From assembly GCA_900542005.1 (NCBI GenBank), contig UQLW01000011.1, positions 1 to 64,000 of the forward strand: DNA of 64,000 bases, given 5' to 3'. The DNA is from an uncultured Eubacteriales bacterium (GTDB lineage: Bacteria > Bacillota > Clostridia > Christensenellales > UMGS416). Under the pieces are notes generated by a model that was given only the letters and a program-made list of their open reading frames with translations, was not told where the DNA came from and searched no databases. Every line of letters starts with the position of its first letter. The first letter of the stretch is position 1. The position numbers were made by a program, and so were the translations under genes. Positions 25,833 through 34,066 of this stretch are shown here, in pieces.

Positions 25833-26559
25833 CATTCTGACGCTGTTTCCTGAGGTGTTCAGCGCATATTTTGCCAGCTCGGTGCCGGGCCGCGCGCTGG
25901 AGAAGGGGCTCTTTGAGCTGGAGCTTGTCAATATCCGCGATTATTCCACCGATAAGCACCATCGCGTGGATGACGCGCCCTTTGGCGGCAGCGCGGGCAT
26001 GCTGATGGGGCCGCAGCCCCTTTTCGACTGCATTGAGGACGTAAAGCGCCGGCACGAGCCTGGTACACCGGTCATCTACCTTTCCCCCTGCGGCAGGGTG
26101 TGGGATAATGTACGCGCCCGCGAGCTGGCCGGCTCCGAAGCGGGGCTTATCCTGCTGTGCGGGCACTACGAGGGCGTCGACCAGCGGGTTATTGATCAGC
26201 TGGTCGACGAGGAGATCTCCATTGGCGACTATGTGCTGACTGGCGGGGAGCTGCCGGCCATGGTGCTGGTCGATACGCTGATCCGCTTTATCCCTGGCGT
26301 AGTGGGGGCCAGCGACGTGCACCTGGAGGAATCCTTTGAGGGCGGGCTGCTGGAATATCCCCAGTATACCCGGCCGGCCGATTTCCGGGGGCTGAAGGTG
26401 CCCGAGGTGCTCCTGACGGGCAATCACGCCTGGCTGGCCGCCTGGAGGCGGGAGCAGTCGCTGCTGAAGACCCAAAGGCTGAGGCCCGATCTGCTGGAAA
26501 AGGCGCCGCTCACCGATAAGGAGCGGCTATGGCTGAAAGATCAGGAGAAAGAGCGGTAA
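25822..26559 (+). CDS. trmD: tRNA (guanine-N1-)-methyltransferase TrmD
   Basis: TrmD methylates G37 of tRNAs reading CNN and related codons, using SAM in a trefoil-knot SPOUT fold. Signatures are FGGSAGMLMGPQPLF, LLCGHYEGVDQRV near residue 112, and the knot sequence SIGDYVLTGGELP. The 245-aa length is standard. The start overlaps rimM by 11 bases. rplS follows after 126 bases and has its own promoter and leader. Confidence 0.97.
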   Translation: MKISILTLFPEVFSAYFASSVPGRALEKGLFELELVNIRDYSTDKHHRVDDAPFGGSAGMLMGPQPLFDCIEDVKRRHEPGTPVIYLSPCGRVWDNVRARELAGSEAGLILLCGHYEGVDQRVIDQLVDEEISIGDYVLTGGELPAMVLVDTLIRFIPGVVGASDVHLEESFEGGLLEYPQYTRPADFRGLKVPEVLLTGNHAWLAAWRREQSLLKTQRLRPDLLEKAPLTDKERLWLKDQEKER

Positions 26560-26586
26560 TTTGTTGATAAAGCGCCGGTAAACCTC

Positions 26587-26615
26587 TTGCGCTTGTCCCA
26601 AATTTCTGATAAAAT
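26587..26615 (+). promoter_or_regulatory. Promoter of rplS
   Basis: TTGCGC at 26587-26592 and TAAAAT at 26610-26615 are separated by 17 bases. It lies just after trmD and allows rplS to be transcribed separately from the upstream operon. Confidence 0.65.
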
Positions 26616-26621
26616 GATGCT

Positions 26622-26685
26622 TGTTGTGAACACGGACGGTCCTCTGCTAAGCTGGCATGAACGTCTATGATGAAGGAGGATCCCC
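26622..26685 (+). ncRNA. Probable ribosomal protein L19 leader
   Basis: The leader contains GGACG (26634-26638) complementary to CGTCT (26662-26666) and an inner TGC/GCA stem, followed by AAGGAGG. Firmicutes rplS leaders carry a similar compact element for autogenous control by L19. I assign it from position and the CGGACGG...GCATGAACGTC pattern, not from a covariance search. Confidence 0.5.
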
Positions 26686-27033
26686 ATGATTGATATTCGC
26701 ACTATCGAACAGGAGCAGCTTCGTACGGATATCCCCGATTTCCGTGTCGGCGATACCGTGCGCGTCGAAGTGAAGGTCGTTGAAGGCACCCGCGAGCGCC
26801 TGCAGGCCTACGAGGGCGTGGTCATTGCCCGCCACAATGGTTCTATCCGCGAAACCTTTACGGTGCGCCGCACTTCCTATGGCGTAGGTGTGGAGCGTAC
26901 CTTCCCCCTGCACAGCCCCCGTATCGCCGAGATTAAGGTGATGCGCCGTGGTAAGGTGCGCCGCGCGAAGCTTTACTATCTGCGCGAGCTGACGGGCAAG
27001 GCTGCCAAGGTAAAGGATAAGAACAACTACTAA
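26686..27033 (+). CDS. rplS: 50S ribosomal protein L19
   Basis: The 115-aa protein has the bL19 signatures [33 protein letters not shown] and [17 protein letters not shown] strong AAGGAGGAT SD lies 5 bases before the ATG. It has its own promoter and leader, and a terminator follows at once. Confidence 0.98.
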   Translation: MIDIRTIEQEQLRTDIPDFRVGDTVRVEVKVVEGTRERLQAYEGVVIARHNGSIRETFTVRRTSYGVGVERTFPLHSPRIAEIKVMRRGKVRRAKLYYLRELTGKAAKVKDKNNY

Positions 27034-27039
27034 TTGGAT

Positions 27040-27074
27040 AAAAGAAAGGCCCCCTAGCAGGGCCTTTCTTTTAT
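27040..27074 (+). terminator. Terminator of rplS
   Basis: AAAAGAAAGGCCC pairs with GGGCCTTTCTTTT around CCTAGCA. The stem is perfect over 13 bp and ends in a T-run. Confidence 0.92.
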
Positions 27075-27102
27075 GGAGACGGATGACGAAGACCGGCGGT
27101 TC

Positions 27103-27131
27103 TTGACAAAGGCGGCCGGTGGAGGCACAAT
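27103..27131 (+). promoter_or_regulatory. Promoter of pduL
   Basis: TTGACA at 27103-27108 and CACAAT at 27126-27131 are separated by 17 bases. The leader is only about 20 bases. Confidence 0.65.
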
Positions 27132-27159
27132 AGAACTATCACCAAAGGAGGATCAAATC

Positions 27160-27738
27160 ATGTCTGAAAAGTCATTTCTGGTAGAGGTTTCCGCCCGCCA
27201 TGTGCATCTGACCCAGGAGGATGTGGAAAAGCTCTTCGGCGCGGGCAAAACGCTGACCTATGTGCGCGACCTGTCCCAGCCCGGCCAGTTTGTATGTGAG
27301 GAGCGCGTGGAGGTTGTGGGCCCCAAGCGCACGCTGAGCAATGTCGTAATCCTGGGCCCTGTGCGCGCCCAGAGCCAGGTTGAGGTTTCGCTGACGGACT
27401 GCTTTACCCTGGGCGCTGTAGGCCCTGTGCGGGAAAGCGGCGACCTGGCGGGCTCCGCCCCCATCACCCTTAAGGGGCCGGCCGGCGAGGTGGAGCTGAA
27501 GGAAGGCCTGATCGTGGCCAAGCGCCATATCCATATGACGCCTGCCGACGCCGAGGAGATGGGCGTCAAGGATAAGGATATCGTGATGGTGCGGGTGGAT
27601 ACCGACCGCCCGCTCATTTTCGACGACTGCGTGGTGCGCGTCAGCCCCAAGTTTGCGTTGGCCATGCATGTGGACACGGACGAGGCCAACGCCGCCTTGA
27701 TCGGACGTAAGGGCTGCCAGGGCCATATCGTCCGCTAA
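27160..27738 (+). CDS. pduL: Phosphate propanoyltransferase, PduL-type phosphotransacylase
   Basis: This 192-aa enzyme interconverts acyl-CoA and acyl-phosphate using zinc-bound histidines. Two duplicated beta-barrel halves are seen, each with a histidine motif: SARHVHLTQED near residue 12 and AKRHIHMTPAD near residue 124. The usual N-terminal microcompartment-targeting extension is absent, since the protein starts MSEKSFLVEV with an AAAGGAGG SD. No shell or ackA genes are nearby. It is therefore likely a free cytosolic phosphotransacetylase for acetate/propionate metabolism. Confidence 0.93.
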   Translation: MSEKSFLVEVSARHVHLTQEDVEKLFGAGKTLTYVRDLSQPGQFVCEERVEVVGPKRTLSNVVILGPVRAQSQVEVSLTDCFTLGAVGPVRESGDLAGSAPITLKGPAGEVELKEGLIVAKRHIHMTPADAEEMGVKDKDIVMVRVDTDRPLIFDDCVVRVSPKFALAMHVDTDEANAALIGRKGCQGHIVR

Positions 27739-27827
27739 AAGGGGATCGGATCAACCCCAAGCGCGCTGTTAGGGCCGGCTTCATAAAGACGTGGCCCCAA
27801 GCCGCCTGAAAACACACAAAAAAGCAT

Positions 27828-27880
27828 AAAACCCACTATGACGCTTTCAAAACGGAAAGTTGGCATAGTGGGTTTTCTTT
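27828..27880. terminator. Bidirectional terminator between pduL and the HIT gene
   Basis: AAAACCCACTATG pairs with CATAGTGGGTTTT, giving a 13-bp perfect stem with T-runs on both strands. It sits between convergent genes; the 90 bases before it contain nothing recognisable. Confidence 0.88.
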
Positions 27881-27908
27881 ACAAAACCCGATTTGCGAAA
27901 AGGAAGTC

Positions 27909-28403
27909 CTAGGACTTCCCGCAATCCCGGGATTGATATACTGGCAACAGCCTATCGAGTTCTCTTGACAATGCGTTTTTCATTTCGTCAAGCTCATCAT
28001 CTGAGGGCCTTGCTTCGGGTGAGTTCATTTTTTCTATCGGATACCACCATACCGGGCCGCCCTTTTTGCCGCATTCATACCCAGCAAGGTCACCGTTATA
28101 TCTTGGGAAGAGATGCCAATGCAGATGTGCATCCCCGTTCCCAAGAAGCTCGCAGTTCATTTTATCCGCACCAAAGGCCCTATACACAGCTTCCGATACA
28201 ATAGACATTTCTTCAAGGAATTTCAACTTATCATCATGTTTCAGATAAAACAATTCCGTTTGATGTTGCTTGCATAGAAATAGGGTATACCCCTTAAAGT
28301 GCTGAAAATCGCCTATAACGACATAACCAGTTTCAAGCTCCCGGACAAAATAAGGATTGGCGCCTCTTTGAATCAGCGCAATTCTATCACAGATTAAACA
28401 CAT
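27909..28403 (-). CDS. HIT-family nucleotide hydrolase/transferase
   Basis: This 164-aa protein has the histidine triad HLHWHLFPR near residue 94 and an N-terminal CLIC pair, as in Ap4A-hydrolase-like and galactose-1-phosphate-uridylyltransferase-like HIT proteins. The substrate is likely a dinucleoside polyphosphate or nucleotide ester. Base and codon use are clearly more AT-rich than in the surrounding genes (many TTT, AAA, ATT codons), a sign of recent acquisition. The SD is weak (a G-run 7-8 bases before the ATG). It is monocistronic. Confidence 0.88.
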   Translation of the reverse strand: MCLICDRIALIQRGANPYFVRELETGYVVIGDFQHFKGYTLFLCKQHQTELFYLKHDDKLKFLEEMSIVSEAVYRAFGADKMNCELLGNGDAHLHWHLFPRYNGDLAGYECGKKGGPVWWYPIEKMNSPEARPSDDELDEMKNALSRELDRLLPVYQSRDCGKS

Positions 28404-28442
28404 AAAAAAGCCCCCGCTTCTTCAAAATGAAACTGTATCTCA

Positions 28443-28471
28443 ATCCTACCATATCCTGCGCATAGAAACAA
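28443..28471 (-). promoter_or_regulatory. Promoter of the HIT gene
   Basis: On the minus strand TTGTTT (28471-28466) and TAGGAT (28448-28443) are separated by 17 bases. Confidence 0.55.
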
Positions 28472-28611
28472 GAAAAGCCACCTCCCTATGCAGCCCTCCC
28501 GATGCGCGCTTTTTGTTTCGATGAGGCCTACAGGCGGTAGATTGCTGAATGGCCAGCCTGCCATGGAATTTGTTTTTCAACAAGAAATTATCGAAAAGCA
28601 ATAAATAATGA

Positions 28612-28640
28612 TTGAAATACGATGCATTCCATGGTATCCT
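28612..28640 (+). promoter_or_regulatory. Promoter of the DUF2975 operon
   Basis: TTGAAA at 28612-28617 and TATCCT at 28635-28640 are separated by 17 bases. Confidence 0.6.
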
Positions 28641-28666
28641 ATGAGGGAAAGAAAGGAGTGTGCCCC

Positions 28667-29122
28667 ATGAATTGGAATCAGAACCGATCGGTTAAGCTTT
28701 CGCAGGGCTGCCTTATCGCCTTTGCGGCGCTGCTGGCAGCGGCCGATATTGGCGGGTACTGGCTGACGCGCTGGGCCGTATCCATCTCCCGCACGCTGCA
28801 TGGAGCCTGGGATGGCGCGCTGCTGATGACGACCCTGTATACCTGCAGCGTATTGGCTTGGGTGCTGCTTTTTGCGCTGTGGCGGCTGCTGCGGAATATG
28901 CAAAGGGGTGTGGTGTTTGACGCCGGGAACGTCCGCTATCTTCGGATTACCAGCTGGTGCTGCTTTGGCGCCTGCCTGATATGCTTTGCCAGCAGCTTTT
29001 ATTGCCTGCCCATTCTGCTGATCGCCATTGCGGCCGGCTTTATGGGGCTCATCGTCCGCATCGTAAAGAATGTTTTTGAGCAGGCGATTACGATGAAGGA
29101 TGAACTGGACCTTACTGTATAG
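28667..29122 (+). CDS. DUF2975-family membrane protein (YoaS-like)
   Basis: This 151-aa protein has four hydrophobic helices (about residues 12-33, 48-68, 90-115 and 117-135) and the family-typical GVVFDAGNVRYLR segment between helices 2 and 3. Members are regularly encoded next to a small YozG-type XRE regulator, exactly as here (10 bases to the next gene). The ATG at 28667 has AAAGGAG; an upstream in-frame ATG at 28622 lies inside the promoter. The molecular function of the family is unknown. Confidence 0.8.
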   Translation: MNWNQNRSVKLSQGCLIAFAALLAAADIGGYWLTRWAVSISRTLHGAWDGALLMTTLYTCSVLAWVLLFALWRLLRNMQRGVVFDAGNVRYLRITSWCCFGACLICFASSFYCLPILLIAIAAGFMGLIVRIVKNVFEQAITMKDELDLTV

Positions 29123-29131
29123 GGGGCGGGT

Positions 29132-29383
29132 ATGAGAATTGTCGTGAACCTGGACGTTATGATGGCAAAGCGGAAGATATCCGCCGGCGAGCTGGCCGAG
29201 CGGGTGGGCATTACCCCGGCCAATCTCTCCATATTGAAGAATAACAAGGCCAAGGCTATCCGGTTTTCCACGCTGATGGCGCTTTGCCATGAGCTGGGTT
29301 GCCAGCCGGGCGAGCTGCTGGAATTTATCGATGATGACATGCCTTCGCAGAAGGCAACAGACAGGGAGGGACCGATGACATGA
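29132..29383 (+). CDS. Small XRE/Cro-type regulator (YozG-like)
   Basis: This is an 83-aa helix-turn-helix protein: LDVMMAKRKISAGELAERV then GITPANLSILKNNKAKAIRF, with the C-terminal ELGCQPGELLEF. YozG-type regulators accompany DUF2975 proteins and probably control their own operon. It overlaps the next gene at an ATGA junction. SD is AGGGGGCGGG close to the start. Confidence 0.88.
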   Translation: MRIVVNLDVMMAKRKISAGELAERVGITPANLSILKNNKAKAIRFSTLMALCHELGCQPGELLEFIDDDMPSQKATDREGPMT

Positions 29384-30672
29384 GCCAGTCATATGAGCCG
29401 CTGTCCGGCCAGACCGTGGACAGACAGAAGCCGGCAGCGCGGCCAGCGCCGGCGCTTTGGGAGCGTATTGCCCTTTGGGTCAGCTATGGGGCTGCCCTGC
29501 TGTATACCTATTGCGACATTAGCGCCTACCAGGGCGGGACGGCGGCGCTGGCCGCCTTTGCCCTGATCCTTACCGTGGGCACAGAGCTGGTCTGCCGGAA
29601 GCAGAAAAGAAGCTGGGAGAGCTATGTCTGGCTGGGCTGCCTTTGGGTGATCGTGGCCGGCTGCCTTATGGGGCGGAATCAGGTATGGGGAGAGAAGGCC
29701 TGGCTCTTTCTGCACCTTTTCGCCGTATACTATGTATTGGTCCGGTCCGGACGGCTGCTGGAGGGCGAAACCGGCCGGTTTTTCCTCCTGGACGGACTGA
29801 ACGCCTTGATCATTTTCCCCTTAAAGCGGTTGTTCCTCAGGGCTCAGGTGCTATGGGATACGCTGGCCTGCGCGATACGGCCCAAGGGGAAGGATGGAGG
29901 ATATGGACGCCTGGGCACGGCTGCGGCTATCCTGGTTGCCATGCTGCTCTTCTGGGGAGCCTTGGCCCTGCTTTCGGCGGCGGACGATACCTTCGACCGG
30001 GTGCTGGGCGGCCTGATCCGGAGAATACGCATCGACCATATGGGGGAATTCGTGCTGCGGCTGATGGTCAGCCTGCCCGTTGGCGCGTATCTGTATGGCC
30101 TGGTGGCCGGTACGCAGCGGGAGAGCCCAGCGCTGCTGGCCCAGCGGGGCAGCTCGATCCTCGCCGGTATGTCGGCGCTCCGCCGGGTACCCTCCGGTGT
30201 CTGGACAGGGCTGATGGCCGGATTTGTCCTGCTGTATATGGTCTTTTTCGGCATCCAGGGGGGCTATCTCTTCGGCGCCTTCACCCATACGCTTCCGGCA
30301 GATTTTACGGTGGCCCAATACGCCAGGCAAGGCTTCTTCGAGCTTTGCTGGATCGTGGGATTGAATTTTACCCTTTTAGCGGCCGTGATGGCCAGCGGCA
30401 GCCAACCGCTGCGGCGGCATAAACCGGCCAAAATCATGGCCACGATCCTGCTGGCCCAATGCATGCTGTTCGCTTTGATCGCCTTTTCCAAGCTTTACCT
30501 CTACATCAGCTGCTTTGGGTTTACGCCGCTTCGCCTGCAAAGCAGCTGGCTGGTAACCGTTATTGCCGCGGGGTGCCTTGCCAGCCTGTATGGCCTCTGG
30601 TCCGGCAGAAAGGTCTCCGGCAAATGGCTCCTGTTCAGTGCGGTTTCCCTGGCGCTGCTGCATCTGGTATAG
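29380..30672 (+). CDS. DUF4173/DUF4153-type multi-pass membrane protein
   Basis: This 430-aa protein has about ten hydrophobic segments after a hydrophilic 30-residue N-terminus. The central region LGGLIRRIRIDHMGEFVLRL and the C-terminal YLYISCFGFTPLRLQSSW, here described by FGFTPLRLQ, are the recurrent motif of DUF4173 proteins. The family is common in Clostridia and often lies with small XRE/DUF2975 genes, as it does here, coupled by a 4-base overlap. Function unknown. Confidence 0.75.
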   Translation: MSQSYEPLSGQTVDRQKPAARPAPALWERIALWVSYGAALLYTYCDISAYQGGTAALAAFALILTVGTELVCRKQKRSWESYVWLGCLWVIVAGCLMGRNQVWGEKAWLFLHLFAVYYVLVRSGRLLEGETGRFFLLDGLNALIIFPLKRLFLRAQVLWDTLACAIRPKGKDGGYGRLGTAAAILVAMLLFWGALALLSAADDTFDRVLGGLIRRIRIDHMGEFVLRLMVSLPVGAYLYGLVAGTQRESPALLAQRGSSILAGMSALRRVPSGVWTGLMAGFVLLYMVFFGIQGGYLFGAFTHTLPADFTVAQYARQGFFELCWIVGLNFTLLAAVMASGSQPLRRHKPAKIMATILLAQCMLFALIAFSKLYLYISCFGFTPLRLQSSWLVTVIAAGCLASLYGLWSGRKVSGKWLLFSAVSLALLHLV

Positions 30673-30692
30673 GGCGGGCTTGAAGCATCGTG

Positions 30693-30723
30693 AGGCTGCG
30701 GCATCCTTTCCGCAGCCTTTTTG
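30693..30723 (+). terminator. Terminator of the DUF2975-XRE-DUF4173 operon
   Basis: AGGCTGCGG pairs with CCGCAGCCT around CATCCTTT, followed by TTTTTG. Confidence 0.88.
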
Positions 30724-30792
30724 ATGGGATGGAGGATGGCTGCGCGGCGGGGGAGCGGCGAAAACCTCTGGCACAAGGGAACAGGAGGCTGC

Positions 30793-30821
30793 TTGTATTT
30801 CCCAAATGGATCGAGTACACT
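30793..30821 (+). promoter_or_regulatory. Promoter of the glycosidase-like gene
   Basis: TTGTAT at 30793-30798 and TACACT at 30816-30821 are separated by 17 bases. Confidence 0.65.
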
Positions 30822-30870
30822 AGACCGTATAAGGATAAACCGCCCCCAGAACTATTCAGGAGGATCAAGC

Positions 30871-32100
30871 ATGAATACTCGGATGGATCGTGCGCGATTG
30901 AACATCGGCGCTTATTTCCTGGCCCCCTATGCGAGGGATGAAAGGCATGTCCGCGAGGTTGCCGAATGCGGTATCGATTTTATCGTATGCATGGACCCCG
31001 ACCGGCCCGCCCTCGACCGGATGCACCGGTACGGCATCGGCGCGATCGTGACCCAGGTGCTGCCGGGCTGGTGGGGCGGCGATGGAGACAATGCCGGAAA
31101 AATGGAGGAAACAAATCCAATATCGGGCTATGAGGCTGCGGCCGCTGCCTTTGAAGACCATCCGGCCATTTGGGGTATCGATGCGGGCGACGAGCCTTCG
31201 GCGCTGGATTTCCCCTATTACGGCCGGGTCATGGATCTGGTGGAGCGCAGCTTTCCCCATCAGTTTGCTTATTTGAATCTATATCCTAACTATGCTTCGG
31301 TGGCGGTCAATACGGCCAATGAAACGGTCAACCAATTGGGGACGGCCACCTATGCCGAGCACATCGATCAGTATTGCCAGCATGTGGGGACCGATTATAT
31401 CTGTTATGATTTTTATATGTATTCGGCCAGCGTGGAGGGCGCCTATGAGAACCTTAGGATCGTTTCAGAGGCATGCCTGCGTACCGGACGAAGCATGTGG
31501 ATCGTATTGCAGGTGAATTCAAGCCGCGAAGCGGAATGGATCACGGAGAACCAGCTGCGCTTCCAGGCCTATTCCGCCCTGGCCTTTGGCGCGGAAAATA
31601 TCATCTGGGGGTGCTATACGGCCGGCTGGTGGTATAACCAGGTGCTGGACGAGAACGGTGAAAAGACCCAGCAGTATGACAAGCTTAAAGCGGTCAATGC
31701 CGAGCTGCATACGCTGGGCGGGGCCTATATGGGCTACCGCCGGGTATCGACGCATTTTGTGGGCTTCCAGGGCGACCCTGTGATGGATAAGGTCCGCCAG
31801 GCGCCGGTTAGCGCCCTGAATACGGGGATTTTCTCCGGCCTGCGCGAGGAGAAGGGCGGCAGCCTGCTGGTAGGACAGATGGTTTCGCGGGCCGGGGACG
31901 GCTCCTATGCGCTGATGGTCTGCAACGCGGCAGATCCCTTGGATACGGCGGCTTCCACGGCCTATGTGCGGTTCAAGGCGGACGGCCGCCAGATACGGAT
32001 CATAACCGGCGCGGGCGAGATAACGCCCCAGAGGCAGGCCGACGGCAGCTACCGCTTCCCGCTGCCCAGCTGCGTGGGCGCGCTGGTGATCGCCAGGTAA
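30871..32100 (+). CDS. Putative TIM-barrel glycoside hydrolase
   Basis: The 409-aa protein looks like a (beta/alpha)8 barrel hydrolase of the GH42/GH-A kind: IGAYFLAPYARDE at the start, WGIDAGDEPSAL near residue 105 (possible acid/base Glu after Asp), YICYDFYMY near residue 178, and FGAENIIWGCYTAGWW near residue 240, followed by a beta-rich C-terminal domain. There is no signal peptide, so it would act in the cytosol. CAGGAGGATC gives a good SD for the ATG at 30871. It stands alone between promoter and palindrome. The sugar substrate is not evident. Confidence 0.6.
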   Translation: MNTRMDRARLNIGAYFLAPYARDERHVREVAECGIDFIVCMDPDRPALDRMHRYGIGAIVTQVLPGWWGGDGDNAGKMEETNPISGYEAAAAAFEDHPAIWGIDAGDEPSALDFPYYGRVMDLVERSFPHQFAYLNLYPNYASVAVNTANETVNQLGTATYAEHIDQYCQHVGTDYICYDFYMYSASVEGAYENLRIVSEACLRTGRSMWIVLQVNSSREAEWITENQLRFQAYSALAFGAENIIWGCYTAGWWYNQVLDENGEKTQQYDKLKAVNAELHTLGGAYMGYRRVSTHFVGFQGDPVMDKVRQAPVSALNTGIFSGLREEKGGSLLVGQMVSRAGDGSYALMVCNAADPLDTAASTAYVRFKADGRQIRIITGAGEITPQRQADGSYRFPLPSCVGALVIAR

Positions 32101-32186
32101 ATACGGCAACGCATGCGGAGGGCCGGAGGCTGGGAAAGATTGGCGCCTCGGGAGCCTTTTAAGCGTTTTGCCTGGCGGTGAATAGG

Positions 32187-32236
32187 CAAGAAGCAGGAAA
32201 CACCGGCCCATATGGGCCGGTGTTTCCTGCTTCTTG
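32187..32236. repeat. 50-bp perfect palindrome between convergent genes
   Basis: The 25 bases from 32187 (CAAGAAGCAGGAAACACCGG...) are exactly mirrored to 32236, with the centre at CCCAT/ATGGG. As RNA it would be a stem of about 23 bp with a 4-base loop. There is no long T-run on either side. It probably terminates or blocks transcription from both the glycosidase-like gene and the ABC exporter genes. Confidence 0.85.
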
Positions 32237-32269
32237 GTTGGCTGTAAGGCGGCGCGCCTGGGATATAGG

Positions 32270-34066
32270 CTATAGCGCCTCCAGGAACTGATATTGAGCG
32301 CGGGTGAGCTCATAGTATTCGCCCTTTTTAGCCATCAGCTCGTCATGGGTGCCGGCTTCCATGATCTTGCCATGATCCACCACCATAATGTTGTCGGCGG
32401 AGCGGATGGTGGAAAGCCGGTGAGCGATGACAAAGGAGGTGCGGTTCTTAAGCAGCACATCCAGCGCGCGCTGAATCAGAATTTCCGTATGGGTATCGAT
32501 GGCGGCCGTCGCCTCATCCAGGATCAGGATTTTGGGATCGGCCAATAGCGCGCGGGCAAAGGCAATGAGCTGCTTCTGCCCCACAGATAGCCGGGAGCCG
32601 CGCTCGTTTACCTGGGTATTATAGCCGTCCTCCATCCGCAGGATGAAGTCGTGGGCATGGACAGCCTTGGCCGCCTCGATGGCTTCTGCCTCGGTGGCAT
32701 CCTTACGGCCATAGCGGATATTGTCCATAATGGTACCGGAGAAGATGAAGGTATCCTGGAGCATGATGCCCATTTGCCGGCGCAGGGAAGATAGCTCCAC
32801 GTCGCGGACATCGTGGCCGTCTACCTTGACGGCGCCGCTGTGTACGTCATAGAACCGCGTGACAAGGTTGATAACGGTGGATTTGCCGGCGCCAGTAGGG
32901 CCGACCAGGGCGATGGTCTGGCCGGGCTCCGCCACGAAGGAGACGTCGTCCAGCACCACCTGCTGCGGATCGTAGCCAAAGGTTACATGATCGAACTCGA
33001 CCCGGCCCTGGATGGGCGGCATCTCGGGCGCGCCGGGCTTGCTGTCCACGGAGATGGGGGTATCCATGATGTCATAGATGCGCTCCAGCGAGGCCATAGC
33101 GACGAGGATCTGATTGTACAGGTTGGCCAGGCCGTTGAGCGGGGCCCAAAAGCGGCCCAGGTACCAGATCATCGAAAGCAGCGTACCGACCGTAAGGTTC
33201 ATAGCGGGATCCTGCATCCACCGCACGCCAAAGGAATAGATCAGGATGGAACCCAGCATGGAAATGATCTCAAAGGTAGGCCAGAACAGGTTATTGATCC
33301 GGATGGCGGCCATCCAGGAGCGGTGAATATCCGCGTTGGTCTCCCGATAAATGGAGGCGTTCTCCTCCTCCCGGACATAGGCCTGGGTGACCCGCACACC
33401 GGAGAGGCATTCATGCAGGTAACCGTTCATATTGGAAATCTTATGCCGGACCCTGCGCCAGGTGCGGGAGATGTGGGGCTTGAGGATGAAGATGAGGGCA
33501 AAGAGCAGCGGAAGGACCGAGAAGGAGACAAGGGCCAGCCGCCAGTCCAGAAAGAGCATGAGCCCAGCCACCATAAATACAGTCAGGATATTGCTCAGGG
33601 CGTTCACCAGGCCGTTGGCGAAAAGATCCAGCAGCGAATTGACGTCGTTGATGACGCGGACCATGATTTTGCCGGCCGAGCGGTTATCAAAGAAATCGAA
33701 GCCCAGGTTCTGGATGTGGTTGAAAAGATCCTCCCGCAGCGTTGCCAGGGCTTTGCGTCCGGCGATATCCATCAGCAGCACCTTAAAGCGAACCGCCAGC
33801 GCCGCGATGGTAGAAAAGGCAACCATCGCCAGGGCGTACCACTTCAGCACGGCATACCGCCCCTCGTTTACTGCGTCGACCGCGTCGCCCATCAGCAAGG
33901 GAGAGGCCAGACTGGTGGCGGAGGCGATGAACATCCACAGGATCGCAATGACCACGCTTTTCTTATAGGGGGCCAGATACCGGAACAGACGGCGCAGATA
34001 GGCAGCGTTAATCGGCGCCTCCAGCACCTCGTCGTCCGTCATTTTCATCCGCTTGATTCTAGGCAT
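32270..34066 (-). CDS. ABC exporter half-transporter with degenerate signature (partner A)
   Basis: This 598-aa protein has six membrane helices (about residues 38-330) and an ATPase domain. Walker A is LVGPTGAGKSTVINL near residue 393, Walker B is ILILDEATAAIDTH with catalytic Glu, and the switch region is VIAHRLSTI. The signature reads RLSVGQKQ, not LSGGQ. Its start overlaps the stop of the companion gene by 8 bases. Together they form a heterodimeric multidrug-type exporter of the LmrCD/BmrCD/TM287-288 kind, with this subunit lending the altered signature to the degenerate site. Confidence 0.93.
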   Translation of the reverse strand: MPRIKRMKMTDDEVLEAPINAAYLRRLFRYLAPYKKSVVIAILWMFIASATSLASPLLMGDAVDAVNEGRYAVLKWYALAMVAFSTIAALAVRFKVLLMDIAGRKALATLREDLFNHIQNLGFDFFDNRSAGKIMVRVINDVNSLLDLFANGLVNALSNILTVFMVAGLMLFLDWRLALVSFSVLPLLFALIFILKPHISRTWRRVRHKISNMNGYLHECLSGVRVTQAYVREEENASIYRETNADIHRSWMAAIRINNLFWPTFEIISMLGSILIYSFGVRWMQDPAMNLTVGTLLSMIWYLGRFWAPLNGLANLYNQILVAMASLERIYDIMDTPISVDSKPGAPEMPPIQGRVEFDHVTFGYDPQQVVLDDVSFVAEPGQTIALVGPTGAGKSTVINLVTRFYDVHSGAVKVDGHDVRDVELSSLRRQMGIMLQDTFIFSGTIMDNIRYGRKDATEAEAIEAAKAVHAHDFILRMEDGYNTQVNERGSRLSVGQKQLIAFARALLADPKILILDEATAAIDTHTEILIQRALDVLLKNRTSFVIAHRLSTIRSADNIMVVDHGKIMEAGTHDELMAKKGEYYELTRAQYQFLEAL

